From positions 17,931 to 81,930 of the forward strand of contig CAKUVI010000010.1 of the NCBI GenBank assembly GCA_934699095.1: a stretch of 64,000 nt of DNA. The letters are read 5' to 3'. This document shows positions 29,944 through 39,743 of the stretch, one piece after another (within the stretch, counting starts at the first letter, position 1; each line of letters starts with the position of its first letter). Position numbers and translations under genes: made by a program. Below the pieces are notes generated by a model. That model was given only the letters and a program-made list of their open reading frames with translations, made no database searches and was not told the DNA's origin. Source of the DNA: an uncultured Bacteroidales bacterium (GTDB lineage: Bacteria; Bacteroidota; Bacteroidia; Bacteroidales; WCHB1-69).

Positions 29944-32900
29944 TTAGAAACCATTCAAGTCAGTAGGACGCATATTACAGAAGAATCTTAATGTACGTTC
30001 GCCATAGCCGTCAGCCTTTACGTGGATGATGTAAACACCACTCGCGATTGGAATGTTAGCATGGTTCTTCAAATCCCATTCAACGAACGACTGTGCTTCA
30101 GAACCTTTGGTGAGTGTCCTGATAAGCGTGCCGTTTACTGTGAATATTGAAATTGTACACTTAGCAGGTAAGTTGACAATACGTACATAATTCTCCAATG
30201 CATTATGCTCGTAATTTGAGAAGCCATAATATGGATTAGGAACTATGTTGATGTCTTGCAACATGTTATCAACGTTCTCAACACGCTCGATCTTATCAGG
30301 AACGAGGTTCTTGGTTGTGAACAGATACATAGGATAGCCGCTGTTTTGTGAAGCATTTGGTGCTTGAGCAACATCATCATACCAACGTGATGAATATCTC
30401 ATGTATGGACGAGATACACGCAACTTGATGGTAGCGTCTGATGACAACCATTGATCCTTGTGCATCTGGCTCGGCATTGGAATGCTGGTCCACATAACAT
30501 TGTTGAAGATTTCCATCTTGCGGTTCTTACGTGCCTGATTGGACGTTGAAAGATCGTTTCCTAAGGTCTTGAACTTCTCAACTATCCAGCGGCATTCATC
30601 ATACGGACCGCATTCATAGTAAGGATATGTTACACCATCGGTGCCTGTGAATGTGCCACCGTGTTGTACACCTTGTACTGTAATCTTGGTATCTGAATCG
30701 TTGTAGTTTCTGCTTCTGCCATCCAAAGAGTAGTATGTGTTTGCAGTGTTACCCGAGCTGCCGAGTACATATACATAGTGACGACCGCCGTTTGAAGGCT
30801 CACCGTAAACCATACCCCATGAATCTCTAAGGTTGTTATACACAGCCTGACTTAATTCAATTCTGTTGCCTTCCTCATCCAACAAGAATGTGTCGGCGCG
30901 TGGGTCACGTGCGTATGCATAAACATCTGTTGGGTTGAAGATCATATCGTTACCGTTGTTCAACTCATCTTCTGAGTCTTCAGCAAACATAATGTTCAAA
31001 CGCTCACCGGTCTCAACGTTGATTGCATAGCCTGGGAACCAACCCATACCTGTTGTACCGCTGTTATCCGGTTGACCGTCCTTGCCAACTGAAGGACAAT
31101 TCTTAGGTTCGTGACGGATGTTGTCGTATGTCTGACCATTGAAGTTTTGTTTAACAACGTAGTTGGCCTCTTTTGTTGAAGAACCTGCTTCGAGTACAAC
31201 GGCGCGTGTCCAGAGACTCTGATCAGGAGTGAGGACGATATCAACTGAGTACATATTTGTAAGTGTTGAGTTAATACCACCACGTTGAGGCATTGAAGCG
31301 ATAGTGTGGAAGGTGTAAGTTGAATATTCTGGGTCTGAAGTGCCAGGAATAATATCTTTTGCGAGATATCTTGCACGAGGACCACCATCATAACATGAAG
31401 TCATTGGATACGGAGCCCATGTACCACCAACGAAACTTTCGAATTGTTGGTTAGGATCAGCGAAACCACGGGTTACCTCGGTCTTACCTTGAGCAACATA
31501 AGTGAACAAGTTGAAATAGTCTTCAGAACGCCATTGCTCATAGTTGTTAGCAGCACCATCCTGAATACCGGATGCGCTCTGCCAGTGTGCAACAGATACC
31601 TGTTGACCTGAACGAATCCAGTTGCCTGGGTAGTCACCATCAATATCTACTAAACCTGTCAACCATGGGATGTCGTTGGAGAATGTAATCTCTGAACCCA
31701 ATGCGTCAGGTTGTGCGTATTGTGTGATGTTCTTATATGTATTGCCACCATTAGCTGCAATATGTGCGGCAAGACTCTCTTGATAAACCTTGAAGTTTGC
31801 ATTCTTGATTGAGATTGAAATACCAAGGTCAAGGAAAAGTTGCTCGTTGGTCATGCTGATAGGCATTGCGGCTGTTGTAACGCGGTCAATACCCATCTCT
31901 TCCAACTCTGCATCTGAAATCTCGTCAGAGATGATAAGCTGCCACATTGTGCTGTCGTTGACATCTTCGTTAACATCGTTCGGGAGGAACTTAACAATAT
32001 AGTCGTAAGGTTTAACCTTCAAAGGATCTATAACCTGAATGTTCAGAGGACCATAGTTGTTCTTGTATTGAATGTCATTGTAAACATTGTTTTCAAGAAC
32101 TTTCTGACGTGATTCGTCTGTCATATCCAAGAAGAAACCGCCATTACCCTGACCCTCGATACGTGTGATCATAGGAACATCACCGTATTTTGAGTTAAGA
32201 AGGTTTTCAGTCGGTTTGTGAGGGATACCTACAGTAACTTTGATGTTACGACGACCTGCCAAATAGGTTGTCTGTTGGCCGTCCAAATACTCAGGATCCA
32301 ATTTGAATTCTTTGTATTCATTGTAACCATAAGCCAATACCAAGAAGTAGTATTCCTTGTGGTTGACAAGTTTGTTGTTTGTACCTGTTGCGAACTTGTC
32401 TTCAGTGATTCTGAATGAGTGTGAAATACCAGCATTACCGCCGTTAACCATCTCAGTTGCAACTGATGTACCGAGAGCGTCATTATAAATCCAGTTGATA
32501 AGCTGTGCAGCATCGTTCTGGATATCGCATTGTGCAACAAGACGTGCCTTGTTGGCGTCATCCAAATCGGTAACTGATACAGAAGCGCTCTTCAATTGGT
32601 AGATTTGATAACCTTCAAATACGTATGAACGGTCTTTCTGTGAGAGGGTATCAATTGTCTTTACAGTCTGATAAGAAGTTGTATAGATAACAGTATCTTG
32701 ACCATCAGCTGTGTAAGTCATGATAGAATCCTGGACTTCAACGGTTGATGTTGTTTCAAGAGTTCTTGGTATCTGAGGATCAATTTCTGAATATGTTTCG
32801 TGGAAGTTATTCTTCTGAGGATCGTTGTTTGAAATGTAGAGGATAAGTTCATTCTCAAGTTCGCGAATTGTTACATCCGGAGCATCAGGACCATCGAGGG

Positions 32901-34644
32901 TCTTGAAGCAGTTTTCGAACAAAGACTGACATTTATCATCGGCACGTTTCAAAAGTTCAACTGATGCTTGAGCACCACCTTGAGCAGCGCGTGCCCATGG
33001 TACACCGACAGTGATATAGTTTACAGAACCCGGCTTCAAGGTGAAAGGACCAGCAGACTGCATGAAACGACGGTCTGCAGGAGCATTACCTACGTTAGCT
33101 TCGGTCCAGCCCTCAGCACCATATTGTGTAGGGTTAGGATCAACACCTTGGGTACCCCAGTTACAAACATCTGTCAGGCCAGGGAACATGAAGTCACACT
33201 CAGGACCGTTGGCACCGTTAGAAGTGTGGGCATTTGCACCATAACGCATTTTGGTGTTATCACGCCAGATACCTTGCAACATGTTGTAGTACTCGAAAGC
33301 CACGCTCGGGTCACCTGTTACAGAAGAGTTGTTGTTGTGGTAAACGAATCTTCTCATACCGAAACGCTCGTTATCCACAATGCTATCGCCGAAGTTCACA
33401 CCGTTGATAGCCATTTGGTCTAATTCGTATGCACTCTTGAGGAACTTGTCGCAGTATCCTGGATAAGAAGCACTGTCAACATAGAATTTAGGGTTATCAC
33501 GACCATCAGCATCCATATAAGGACCCTGGAAGAAGTCGATACCTACTGCAGGTGGTTGGTCGCCGTATGCCCAGCTTTGACCAGAGCCATCAACGTTAGA
33601 ACCATTGTAACAGTAACCCAAACCACGAGAAACATCACAACCCACATAGTCGTCATCTGCATAGCCAAGGTCAGGGTCAGCCCATTGTGAGAAATAAGTT
33701 TGTGTAAGGGTATAAGTTGAACGGTTGATAATTTCGTATGAGTAGAATGTCATGTTGTTGAGTTCATCGTTGGTTGAGAAACCGAAGGCTTGTCCACGGA
33801 TTTCAAGACCGATAGGAGAACCTTGAGACTCAGTGTGAGAACCTGCGTTATCGTTGAAGATCCAGAAGAGGGTCTCATCACCCTTGAGAACGTGGTCGGC
33901 ATAGATCATACCGTTTGAGTTCTGCCATTGATCACCATAGTAAAGAACGTCTTCAGGTGTTCTTGGAAGAGCATGTGCTGCTGCACGAGCAATGTTGTCT
34001 TCTGTCCAAGGACAAAGGTCGTTGTTTACATCATAGTAAGGATAGTCACCGTTTTCAGGATCATAAACGCCATTTTCGTTCACATCCTTAAAAGGAGCAA
34101 GATAGTATGAATAACCCTCATCACCGTGTGCAGGCCAGTTAGCGATGTTTGCAGGCATCACATAACCTGAGGTGTTATAACTTGATATGTGTTCATCTAC
34201 TTCAGCACGTGTGATTTTGAAGTGCTTGTCGAACTTGATACACATTGACTGTGTTGTGCTGGCACCTGAAAGCTTCAGAGGACCAGTCCAATAGTCGTCA
34301 CCTACTTGTCTGAAACGTACGGCAGCAAGCTTAAGCTGACCATTGGAGTCGCGACCACCGATCCACAATGCAGAGCAGAACATGGAAGTCTTACCAGAAC
34401 CTCTTGGTACCTCGTATTCAGCAACTTCCTTGAACCACATTGTACCACCGGTTTCGATATAGGCGCGTACGTTGTTCACCGTGAGCTCGTTGGAGCTACT
34501 TGCCGGAAGACAGGTAGCTGATTCCGAAGGCTTCGGTGAGGAAGAACTTCTAACCACTCCTTTAACTTTCTCGGCACGAAGTGACCCTGAAGCCACAAGC
34601 ACCAACAGGAGTGTCAAGCAGAAAATTTGTTTAATACTTTTCAT
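29944..34644 (-). CDS. Giant secreted protein with C-terminal T9SS-type domain
   Basis: The 1566 residues start with a signal peptide (MKSIKQIFCLTLLLVLVASGSLRA). The mature protein is rich in aromatic residues, Asn, Asp and Gly, with many segments such as DVNENGVYDPENGDYPYYD that resemble calcium-binding or dockerin-like loops. There is no recognised catalytic motif. The C-terminal 75 residues (CTISIFTVNGTLIRTLTKGS, SGVYIIHVKADGYGERTLRF) resemble the FlgD-like or T9SS type A sorting fold. The order receptor / giant protein / PorV-like protein is one I have seen in several Bacteroidota with T9SS. Secretion to the cell surface through T9SS is therefore likely. The substrate or function is unknown. 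Confidence 0.75.
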   Translation of the reverse strand: MKSIKQIFCLTLLLVLVASGSLRAEKVKGVVRSSSSPKPSESATCLPASSSNELTVNNVRAYIETGGTMWFKEVAEYEVPRGSGKTSMFCSALWIGGRDSNGQLKLAAVRFRQVGDDYWTGPLKLSGASTTQSMCIKFDKHFKITRAEVDEHISSYNTSGYVMPANIANWPAHGDEGYSYYLAPFKDVNENGVYDPENGDYPYYDVNNDLCPWTEDNIARAAAHALPRTPEDVLYYGDQWQNSNGMIYADHVLKGDETLFWIFNDNAGSHTESQGSPIGLEIRGQAFGFSTNDELNNMTFYSYEIINRSTYTLTQTYFSQWADPDLGYADDDYVGCDVSRGLGYCYNGSNVDGSGQSWAYGDQPPAVGIDFFQGPYMDADGRDNPKFYVDSASYPGYCDKFLKSAYELDQMAINGVNFGDSIVDNERFGMRRFVYHNNNSSVTGDPSVAFEYYNMLQGIWRDNTKMRYGANAHTSNGANGPECDFMFPGLTDVCNWGTQGVDPNPTQYGAEGWTEANVGNAPADRRFMQSAGPFTLKPGSVNYITVGVPWARAAQGGAQASVELLKRADDKCQSLFENCFKTLDGPDAPDVTIRELENELILYISNNDPQKNNFHETYSEIDPQIPRTLETTSTVEVQDSIMTYTADGQDTVIYTTSYQTVKTIDTLSQKDRSYVFEGYQIYQLKSASVSVTDLDDANKARLVAQCDIQNDAAQLINWIYNDALGTSVATEMVNGGNAGISHSFRITEDKFATGTNNKLVNHKEYYFLVLAYGYNEYKEFKLDPEYLDGQQTTYLAGRRNIKVTVGIPHKPTENLLNSKYGDVPMITRIEGQGNGGFFLDMTDESRQKVLENNVYNDIQYKNNYGPLNIQVIDPLKVKPYDYIVKFLPNDVNEDVNDSTMWQLIISDEISDAELEEMGIDRVTTAAMPISMTNEQLFLDLGISISIKNANFKVYQESLAAHIAANGGNTYKNITQYAQPDALGSEITFSNDIPWLTGLVDIDGDYPGNWIRSGQQVSVAHWQSASGIQDGAANNYEQWRSEDYFNLFTYVAQGKTEVTRGFADPNQQFESFVGGTWAPYPMTSCYDGGPRARYLAKDIIPGTSDPEYSTYTFHTIASMPQRGGINSTLTNMYSVDIVLTPDQSLWTRAVVLEAGSSTKEANYVVKQNFNGQTYDNIRHEPKNCPSVGKDGQPDNSGTTGMGWFPGYAINVETGERLNIMFAEDSEDELNNGNDMIFNPTDVYAYARDPRADTFLLDEEGNRIELSQAVYNNLRDSWGMVYGEPSNGGRHYVYVLGSSGNTANTYYSLDGRSRNYNDSDTKITVQGVQHGGTFTGTDGVTYPYYECGPYDECRWIVEKFKTLGNDLSTSNQARKNRKMEIFNNVMWTSIPMPSQMHKDQWLSSDATIKLRVSRPYMRYSSRWYDDVAQAPNASQNSGYPMYLFTTKNLVPDKIERVENVDNMLQDINIVPNPYYGFSNYEHNALENYVRIVNLPAKCTISIFTVNGTLIRTLTKGSEAQSFVEWDLKNHANIPIASGVYIIHVKADGYGERTLRFFCNMRPTDLNGF

Positions 34645-34669
34645 ATATCTTTTATTTTTTTTCTAATGA

Positions 34670-37600
34670 TTAAAATCCGAATTGGATACCTAAACTTGCA
34701 CGGATAGGACGGCTGTAGTTATATGGATTTTGCATTCTCATTTGATAGTAGTTAATGTATGAAGGAACATAAACCTGAGAATTGATCTGCTGTTGGTAAG
34801 CAGCTGCTGACAAATAACCATCGTCGTCCGGGTTGCCAGTATAGTCATAAACGGAAATAATATTCTTGAAGTTGAAGAGGTTCTGAATATCAACATAAAC
34901 GGTTACATAACCCATCTTGGCAGCCTTGGTCTTGCCGTTTTCGTCTTTCTTGTTCTTGTTGAAGTTGAACATGAAAGTCTTGTCTATACGCAAGTCGGCT
35001 TGGTATTGCCATGGGAGGTTAGAACCATTGATTGAACCAGAGAGTGTTGAACGTGTTCCCGATACGATTGTTGAGAACGGTGTGCTTGAACGTGTGTAAG
35101 GTGTTCCTGATGCTGCTGAGAACAACAATGAGAATCCAGTGTTTGCCAACCATTCGATTGTCTTGACTGTTTCCTTACCGTCAATGATCTTAACTTTATC
35201 AGTCTTAGGACCGTCGTAGTTGATGCCGCTTTCGAAACGATAGTCGAGGTTAACACCAATTCTGTGACGCTGGTCGAATGAAAGGTTTGTAAGAGTTCTC
35301 AAGTTAGGTTGACCAGAAGCGAGGATTGACAACTGTGATGTTGTGCTTGAACCGGTACCCTTTGCAAATTGAAGTGTGTAGTTTGCAGAAAGTGTGAGGT
35401 TCTTTGTTCTGTTCATCTTATAAGAGAATGTGAAACCTTGAACAGTACCAAAGTCGATGTTCTGATATGAATAATATGTGTTAGGATATGCACCTGAGAA
35501 GCGGTAAGCCTGAATCTGGTTACGTTTCTCTGAATAGTAAGCACTGATACTGATAGCTGATCTTGCACCAATCTTCTGACGGAAACCGATTTCATAATCG
35601 ATACTCTGTTGTGGTTTCATGTTAGGATTGTTCACGATGTCACCTGATGAATTACGTCTTGAGATGAACATATAGTCAACAGGAGAAATCTGCAAGTTTG
35701 TAGGACGAGAGGTGATGATGTTATAGTGAGCATAGAACAAAGAGTTGTCGCTTACTGGGAATGAGAAAGAGATACGAGGCATAACTGACCATTGTGCCTT
35801 GTAGTCTGTGAAAGCGCCTGCTTCAACCTTTGTGATGGCTTCAGGGCTGATCTCATTCTTGAGGATAGGACCGTTAACATAGAGTGAAAGGTCGCCTTCT
35901 GGATCGGTCACGATGTTACCTTTTGCATCGTACCATGTGTCACCACTACGATAACCAACGATTGACTGAGCAGAGAACTCATCGCCTGCGATGTCAGCTT
36001 CGCTCATGTAAACGTCTGTGCCTTGATAGTAAACAACCCAATCTTCAGCTGCGTTGTCAACAAATTGGATGTCCTTGTTGATTTGACGGAGTTGGCCAAC
36101 GGTATAAGCCTCACGCAACAAATAAGGGTCTTTCAACACTGACTGGTTGGCGTCGAAACGGTCAACACGCAAACCAACGTTGAAGAGCAATGAGTTGATG
36201 GCGAACTTATCCTGGATGTAGAATGCCATGTAGATTGGCTCGTAAGCACCAATGCTATAAGTCTTCTGACCATTTTTGTCAACGCCATTGAAGAAGTCGT
36301 CGATTGTGGTCTTCTTGTTATATTTCTTACCTGTGTAGTCATAACCGTAATAGCTTACAAGTGAGCTTGAACCGGAAGAGGTACCAAGCAACAACTCCTC
36401 AGGTGAGAACATGCTGATGTCGAAAGTGTTAGGTGAGAGGTTGTCGATATCAATCCAGTCTGAACCATTAGGATCGAGACCGAGAGCAGTACGAAGGTTT
36501 CTGTCGAAAGCTGTTTGGTCTTCAATCTTGTTCAAACGATTGTAGTCAACATAGATATTCTCGCCGTTATCGGTGATAATAGGATGGTCAAGGTCCAACT
36601 CTGAGATATGATAGTTGGCTTCGTTACGCATGAGTGTCCAGAGTGATGAAGGAGCAACACCATATCCACGATATGTAAGTTTTTCGAAATCATAACCGAA
36701 CTTCAACTCATGGTCCTTGATGTTCATTGATACACTTGCCTTAACACCAAGTTGGTCTGTTGAAGACTTGCTATAGCCACTGAGAACAGTACCAGGAGAA
36801 TAGTACATTGAGTAAACCAAGTCTGGGCTGTCACCGTTTCTCAAAGCGCCGAACTGTTGGTAGAGGTTAAGGTCGTATGGTATTGATGTAGTTCCGTAGT
36901 AGTCATAAATAGACTGTGTTGGGAACAAGTCAAGGAAGTTGAGAGTATATTGGGCGAGAACAGGGTTAACATTGTAATCAGGATTGATTCTGAATGTAAC
37001 AACTGAATCCCACCATCCGTTGAACTGGTAAGCGTCATAGATTGTCATAGGCACGCTGTCAACGGTGATTGTGAGTTCATCTTCGCGAGAATAGCTCTTA
37101 ACCTTGGTTGTTGTGAACTGGCCAAGATAACCGTATTCGAAGAGACGGTCTTTATGGTTTTCAGCGTATGAACGTCCGTCAATATGAGTATAAGAAACAT
37201 TGATATCATACATCAAGTTCTTGAGGGCAGCCTTACCGGTGGTATCGGTAACAACACGATGGTTGAAACGAGCGTTAACACGGCCCATGCTTGACTCAGA
37301 AATTGGGTTGTTGAAGTTGTCGAAGAGGGCTGAAGTAGAACCCCATGACTTACCCTTGCCATATTCATAAGAACCGCTGAGGGAGAGTTTCATATTATGG
37401 CGTTTGCCAAGGATGAAGTCTAACTTCAACTGTCCCAGATAGTCCCAAGAACCGGCATTTTTGCGAACACGTTCTTTATGGAAAGCCTCGCTTGTAAGAT
37501 AGGCTGCCTCTTGATAGTGGGCGCCGAACTCTGTGGCGCTATAGCGGAGAGGGTTGGCGATGAGGGCGTCCAACACATCTTGGTTGGCCATCCATGTACC

Positions 37601-38458
37601 GCCGCGTGCTGGTGATCCGTCGTGGGTATAGGAAACCTCACCACTGAAGAGGAAACCGATACGGGTAGGATCATTCTTGGTTTTGCCTTTCAACAGCGGA
37701 CCAGAAACAGAAGCCGCTGCCAAGAAGTTATTGTAACCATCGATTGATCCGCGCAACTCAACAGAGCCATGGAAATCCTTAGGAGCCTGTTTTGTAGTGA
37801 TGACTGTGAATGATGTACCGTCACCATATTCGGCAGGCACACCACCTTGGATCAACTGTACTTCCTCAATGGAAGACATTGATACGCCGCTACCACCACG
37901 AACACGCATACCATCGACGATAGTCTGCTGACCGTCTGAACGGTTACCACGGACACTTGTCATTGCACCATCAACTGATGACACACCTTCCAAGTTTGCC
38001 AAAGCGCTTGTAACTGAACGACCTGGGGTATTACGAACGTTGTCACCCGACAAACGGCTTGAAGAAGTCGTGTTATCGGCTGAGAACACAGGAGGTTCGT
38101 ATGTGATTACGACCTCTTCTACGTCAGACGTACAGTCAATTTCAAAATCGATGAACATAATCTGGTTAGAAGGCACGTTTACACCTGTCTTTTTCTGTGA
38201 TTTCTTACAGGTCATCTGTGCATCTGCCTCCAAATCGTATGTTCCAGCATCGATGTTGAACAATGTGTAATCACCATTTGCATCGGCGGTTGCCATATTG
38301 ACAACACGGTCCCCGACCTTCAAAAACACCCTGGTGTAAGCCAATGGTGATTTTGTCTGGTCAACCACTTTACCTTTAATTTGGCTCTGTGAGAATGCCG
38401 CACCGACAAACATGATGATTACTCCTACGGTTGCGAGTAATTTTTTAATCATAGCCAT
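34670..38458 (-). CDS. TonB-dependent receptor with carboxypeptidase-like N-terminal domain
   Basis: The 1262 residues comprise a signal peptide (to about GAAFSQ), then a CarboxypepD-regulatory-like domain (IKGKVVDQTKSPLAYTRVFL, NGDYTLFNIDAGTYDLEADA). A plug domain follows (GRSVTSALANLEGVSSVDGAMTSVRGNRSDGQQTIVDGMRVRGG, SIEEVQLIQGGVPAEYGDG). The rest is a long beta-barrel ending in a C-terminal aromatic, SRPIRASLGIQFGF. It should import or handle a ligand across the outer membrane with TonB energy. No SusD partner follows; instead a giant secreted protein and a PorV-like barrel follow at 25 and 27 bases, so the receptor may act in surface-protein handling rather than glycan uptake. Confidence 0.9.
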   Translation of the reverse strand: MAMIKKLLATVGVIIMFVGAAFSQSQIKGKVVDQTKSPLAYTRVFLKVGDRVVNMATADANGDYTLFNIDAGTYDLEADAQMTCKKSQKKTGVNVPSNQIMFIDFEIDCTSDVEEVVITYEPPVFSADNTTSSSRLSGDNVRNTPGRSVTSALANLEGVSSVDGAMTSVRGNRSDGQQTIVDGMRVRGGSGVSMSSIEEVQLIQGGVPAEYGDGTSFTVITTKQAPKDFHGSVELRGSIDGYNNFLAAASVSGPLLKGKTKNDPTRIGFLFSGEVSYTHDGSPARGGTWMANQDVLDALIANPLRYSATEFGAHYQEAAYLTSEAFHKERVRKNAGSWDYLGQLKLDFILGKRHNMKLSLSGSYEYGKGKSWGSTSALFDNFNNPISESSMGRVNARFNHRVVTDTTGKAALKNLMYDINVSYTHIDGRSYAENHKDRLFEYGYLGQFTTTKVKSYSREDELTITVDSVPMTIYDAYQFNGWWDSVVTFRINPDYNVNPVLAQYTLNFLDLFPTQSIYDYYGTTSIPYDLNLYQQFGALRNGDSPDLVYSMYYSPGTVLSGYSKSSTDQLGVKASVSMNIKDHELKFGYDFEKLTYRGYGVAPSSLWTLMRNEANYHISELDLDHPIITDNGENIYVDYNRLNKIEDQTAFDRNLRTALGLDPNGSDWIDIDNLSPNTFDISMFSPEELLLGTSSGSSSLVSYYGYDYTGKKYNKKTTIDDFFNGVDKNGQKTYSIGAYEPIYMAFYIQDKFAINSLLFNVGLRVDRFDANQSVLKDPYLLREAYTVGQLRQINKDIQFVDNAAEDWVVYYQGTDVYMSEADIAGDEFSAQSIVGYRSGDTWYDAKGNIVTDPEGDLSLYVNGPILKNEISPEAITKVEAGAFTDYKAQWSVMPRISFSFPVSDNSLFYAHYNIITSRPTNLQISPVDYMFISRRNSSGDIVNNPNMKPQQSIDYEIGFRQKIGARSAISISAYYSEKRNQIQAYRFSGAYPNTYYSYQNIDFGTVQGFTFSYKMNRTKNLTLSANYTLQFAKGTGSSTTSQLSILASGQPNLRTLTNLSFDQRHRIGVNLDYRFESGINYDGPKTDKVKIIDGKETVKTIEWLANTGFSLLFSAASGTPYTRSSTPFSTIVSGTRSTLSGSINGSNLPWQYQADLRIDKTFMFNFNKNKKDENGKTKAAKMGYVTVYVDIQNLFNFKNIISVYDYTGNPDDDGYLSAAAYQQQINSQVYVPSYINYYQMRMQNPYNYSRPIRASLGIQFGF

Positions 38459-38505
38459 TAATTTATATTAAACATTAAATTATTATCCACGTTATAATAA
38501 GCCTG

Positions 38506-38513
38506 CAAAGGTA
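38506..38513 (-). promoter_or_regulatory. -7 promoter box for the receptor cluster
   Basis: On the reverse strand TACCTTTG matches TAnnTTTG, 47 bases before the receptor ATG. The upstream segment has an AAGGTAT/ATACCTT inverted repeat around 38508-38533 that overlaps the box and could be a regulatory site. Confidence 0.5.
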
Positions 38514-38603
38514 TAATTTTTTTTGATACCTTTTTTAGGTCTCAAAAAAATATACACCAAAAATTTGTACAAGTTTATATATATACTATAATATCTCTTT
38601 ATC

Positions 38604-39731
38604 TCATTTGGGTGTCATCTTTAACATAACAATCGTGATAACTAAAAAAATCAAATTTGGCAGCCATGTTCCCAATATTGGTGGCATTCCGCCAGAAACT
38701 GAAAACACTGTTGATATTTGCTGCAAAAAAATGAAAGTAAACGCCAACCCCATACCTATAAAGATATGTACACCAACTCCTCGTGTTGATTTCCTACACG
38801 ACACGCTCAAGCCCAACAACGTCATTATAATGATTCCCAATGGATTTGCAAGACGCTTGTGCTGCTCTATCTGATAACTTGCCAATAATGAAGAACCCCG
38901 CTTGCGCTCATCTTTTATAAACTGCCGCAATTCCCTGTAAGACATTGTTTCGCTCACATAAGCATCCTGATATAAGTTCAGAGGAGTGATATTGAATGTC
39001 GTGTCAAACTCGTTGCCAGCACTGATTATCTCTTTGCCGTTTTCGTCAAACGACCTGCGAGTGAATCTGTGCAGCTTCCAAATATTATTCTCTTGGTCAA
39101 ATGTTATCTCCTGGGAAGAAATCTTCTGCCTGATAGCATTGTCTTCAAATTCTTCATAAGTGAAATTGTAGCCTTTTTCTTCTGCTTTGTCCCACCTTTC
39201 AACAAAAATATAACTGTTTTTCGAGTTTTTGATATGAAGATAGGTTGTCATCGACACTCTTCTTCCAAAATAGTTGTATTTAAACTCGTTCAGTTTCTTG
39301 TTTGTTGATGGCACAATGAAGTTTGCCAATATCAATGACATGATCATGATGATGACCGCGCCGGTGACATAAGGAACTAACATCCTGTTGAAACTGATAC
39401 CATTGTCGAAAATTGAGATGATCTCATTTCTGGACGACAGCTTGGATGTAAACCATATTACACTGATAAAGGTGAAAAGAGGGATGAACAAGTTAATAAA
39501 ATATGGTATGAAGTTCAGATAGTAGCCAGTGATGACTTCTTTGGCAGGGATTTCAAAAGAAATGAACCGTTGGATATTCTCCGACACATCGAAGACAACG
39601 ACGATAGTCATCAACAGAGTAATCGAAAAGACAACAGAACCGAGCATTTTCCTGAGAAGATAGCCGTCGATTATTTTCCATCCGGTCTTCTCACGAAAAA
39701 GCTCGTTCAGATTTTTAAAACGGTTCATCAT
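38604..39731 (-). CDS. LptF/LptG-family permease
   Basis: The start is taken at the ATG at 39731; a TTG two codons earlier is possible. The 375 residues have the YjgP/YjgQ layout: three N-terminal helices (KMLGSVVFSITLLMTIVVVFDV, YYLNFIPYFINLFIPLFTFISVIWFTSKLSSRNEIISI, VPYVTGAVIIMIMSLILANFIVPSTN). A periplasmic beta-jellyroll of about 150 residues follows, then three C-terminal helices (LGIIIMTLLGLSVSCRK, FIGMGLAFTFIFLQQI, LPNLIFLVITIVMLKM). These permeases extract lipopolysaccharide from the inner membrane with LptB. Resemblance is closer to LptG by the FDxSE..RxF motif, but F and G cannot be separated securely. It lies 6 bases after the S9 peptidase. Confidence 0.85.
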   Translation of the reverse strand: MMNRFKNLNELFREKTGWKIIDGYLLRKMLGSVVFSITLLMTIVVVFDVSENIQRFISFEIPAKEVITGYYLNFIPYFINLFIPLFTFISVIWFTSKLSSRNEIISIFDNGISFNRMLVPYVTGAVIIMIMSLILANFIVPSTNKKLNEFKYNYFGRRVSMTTYLHIKNSKNSYIFVERWDKAEEKGYNFTYEEFEDNAIRQKISSQEITFDQENNIWKLHRFTRRSFDENGKEIISAGNEFDTTFNITPLNLYQDAYVSETMSYRELRQFIKDERKRGSSLLASYQIEQHKRLANPLGIIIMTLLGLSVSCRKSTRGVGVHIFIGMGLAFTFIFLQQISTVFSVSGGMPPILGTWLPNLIFLVITIVMLKMTPK

Positions 39732-39743
39732 GATCAATAACGC

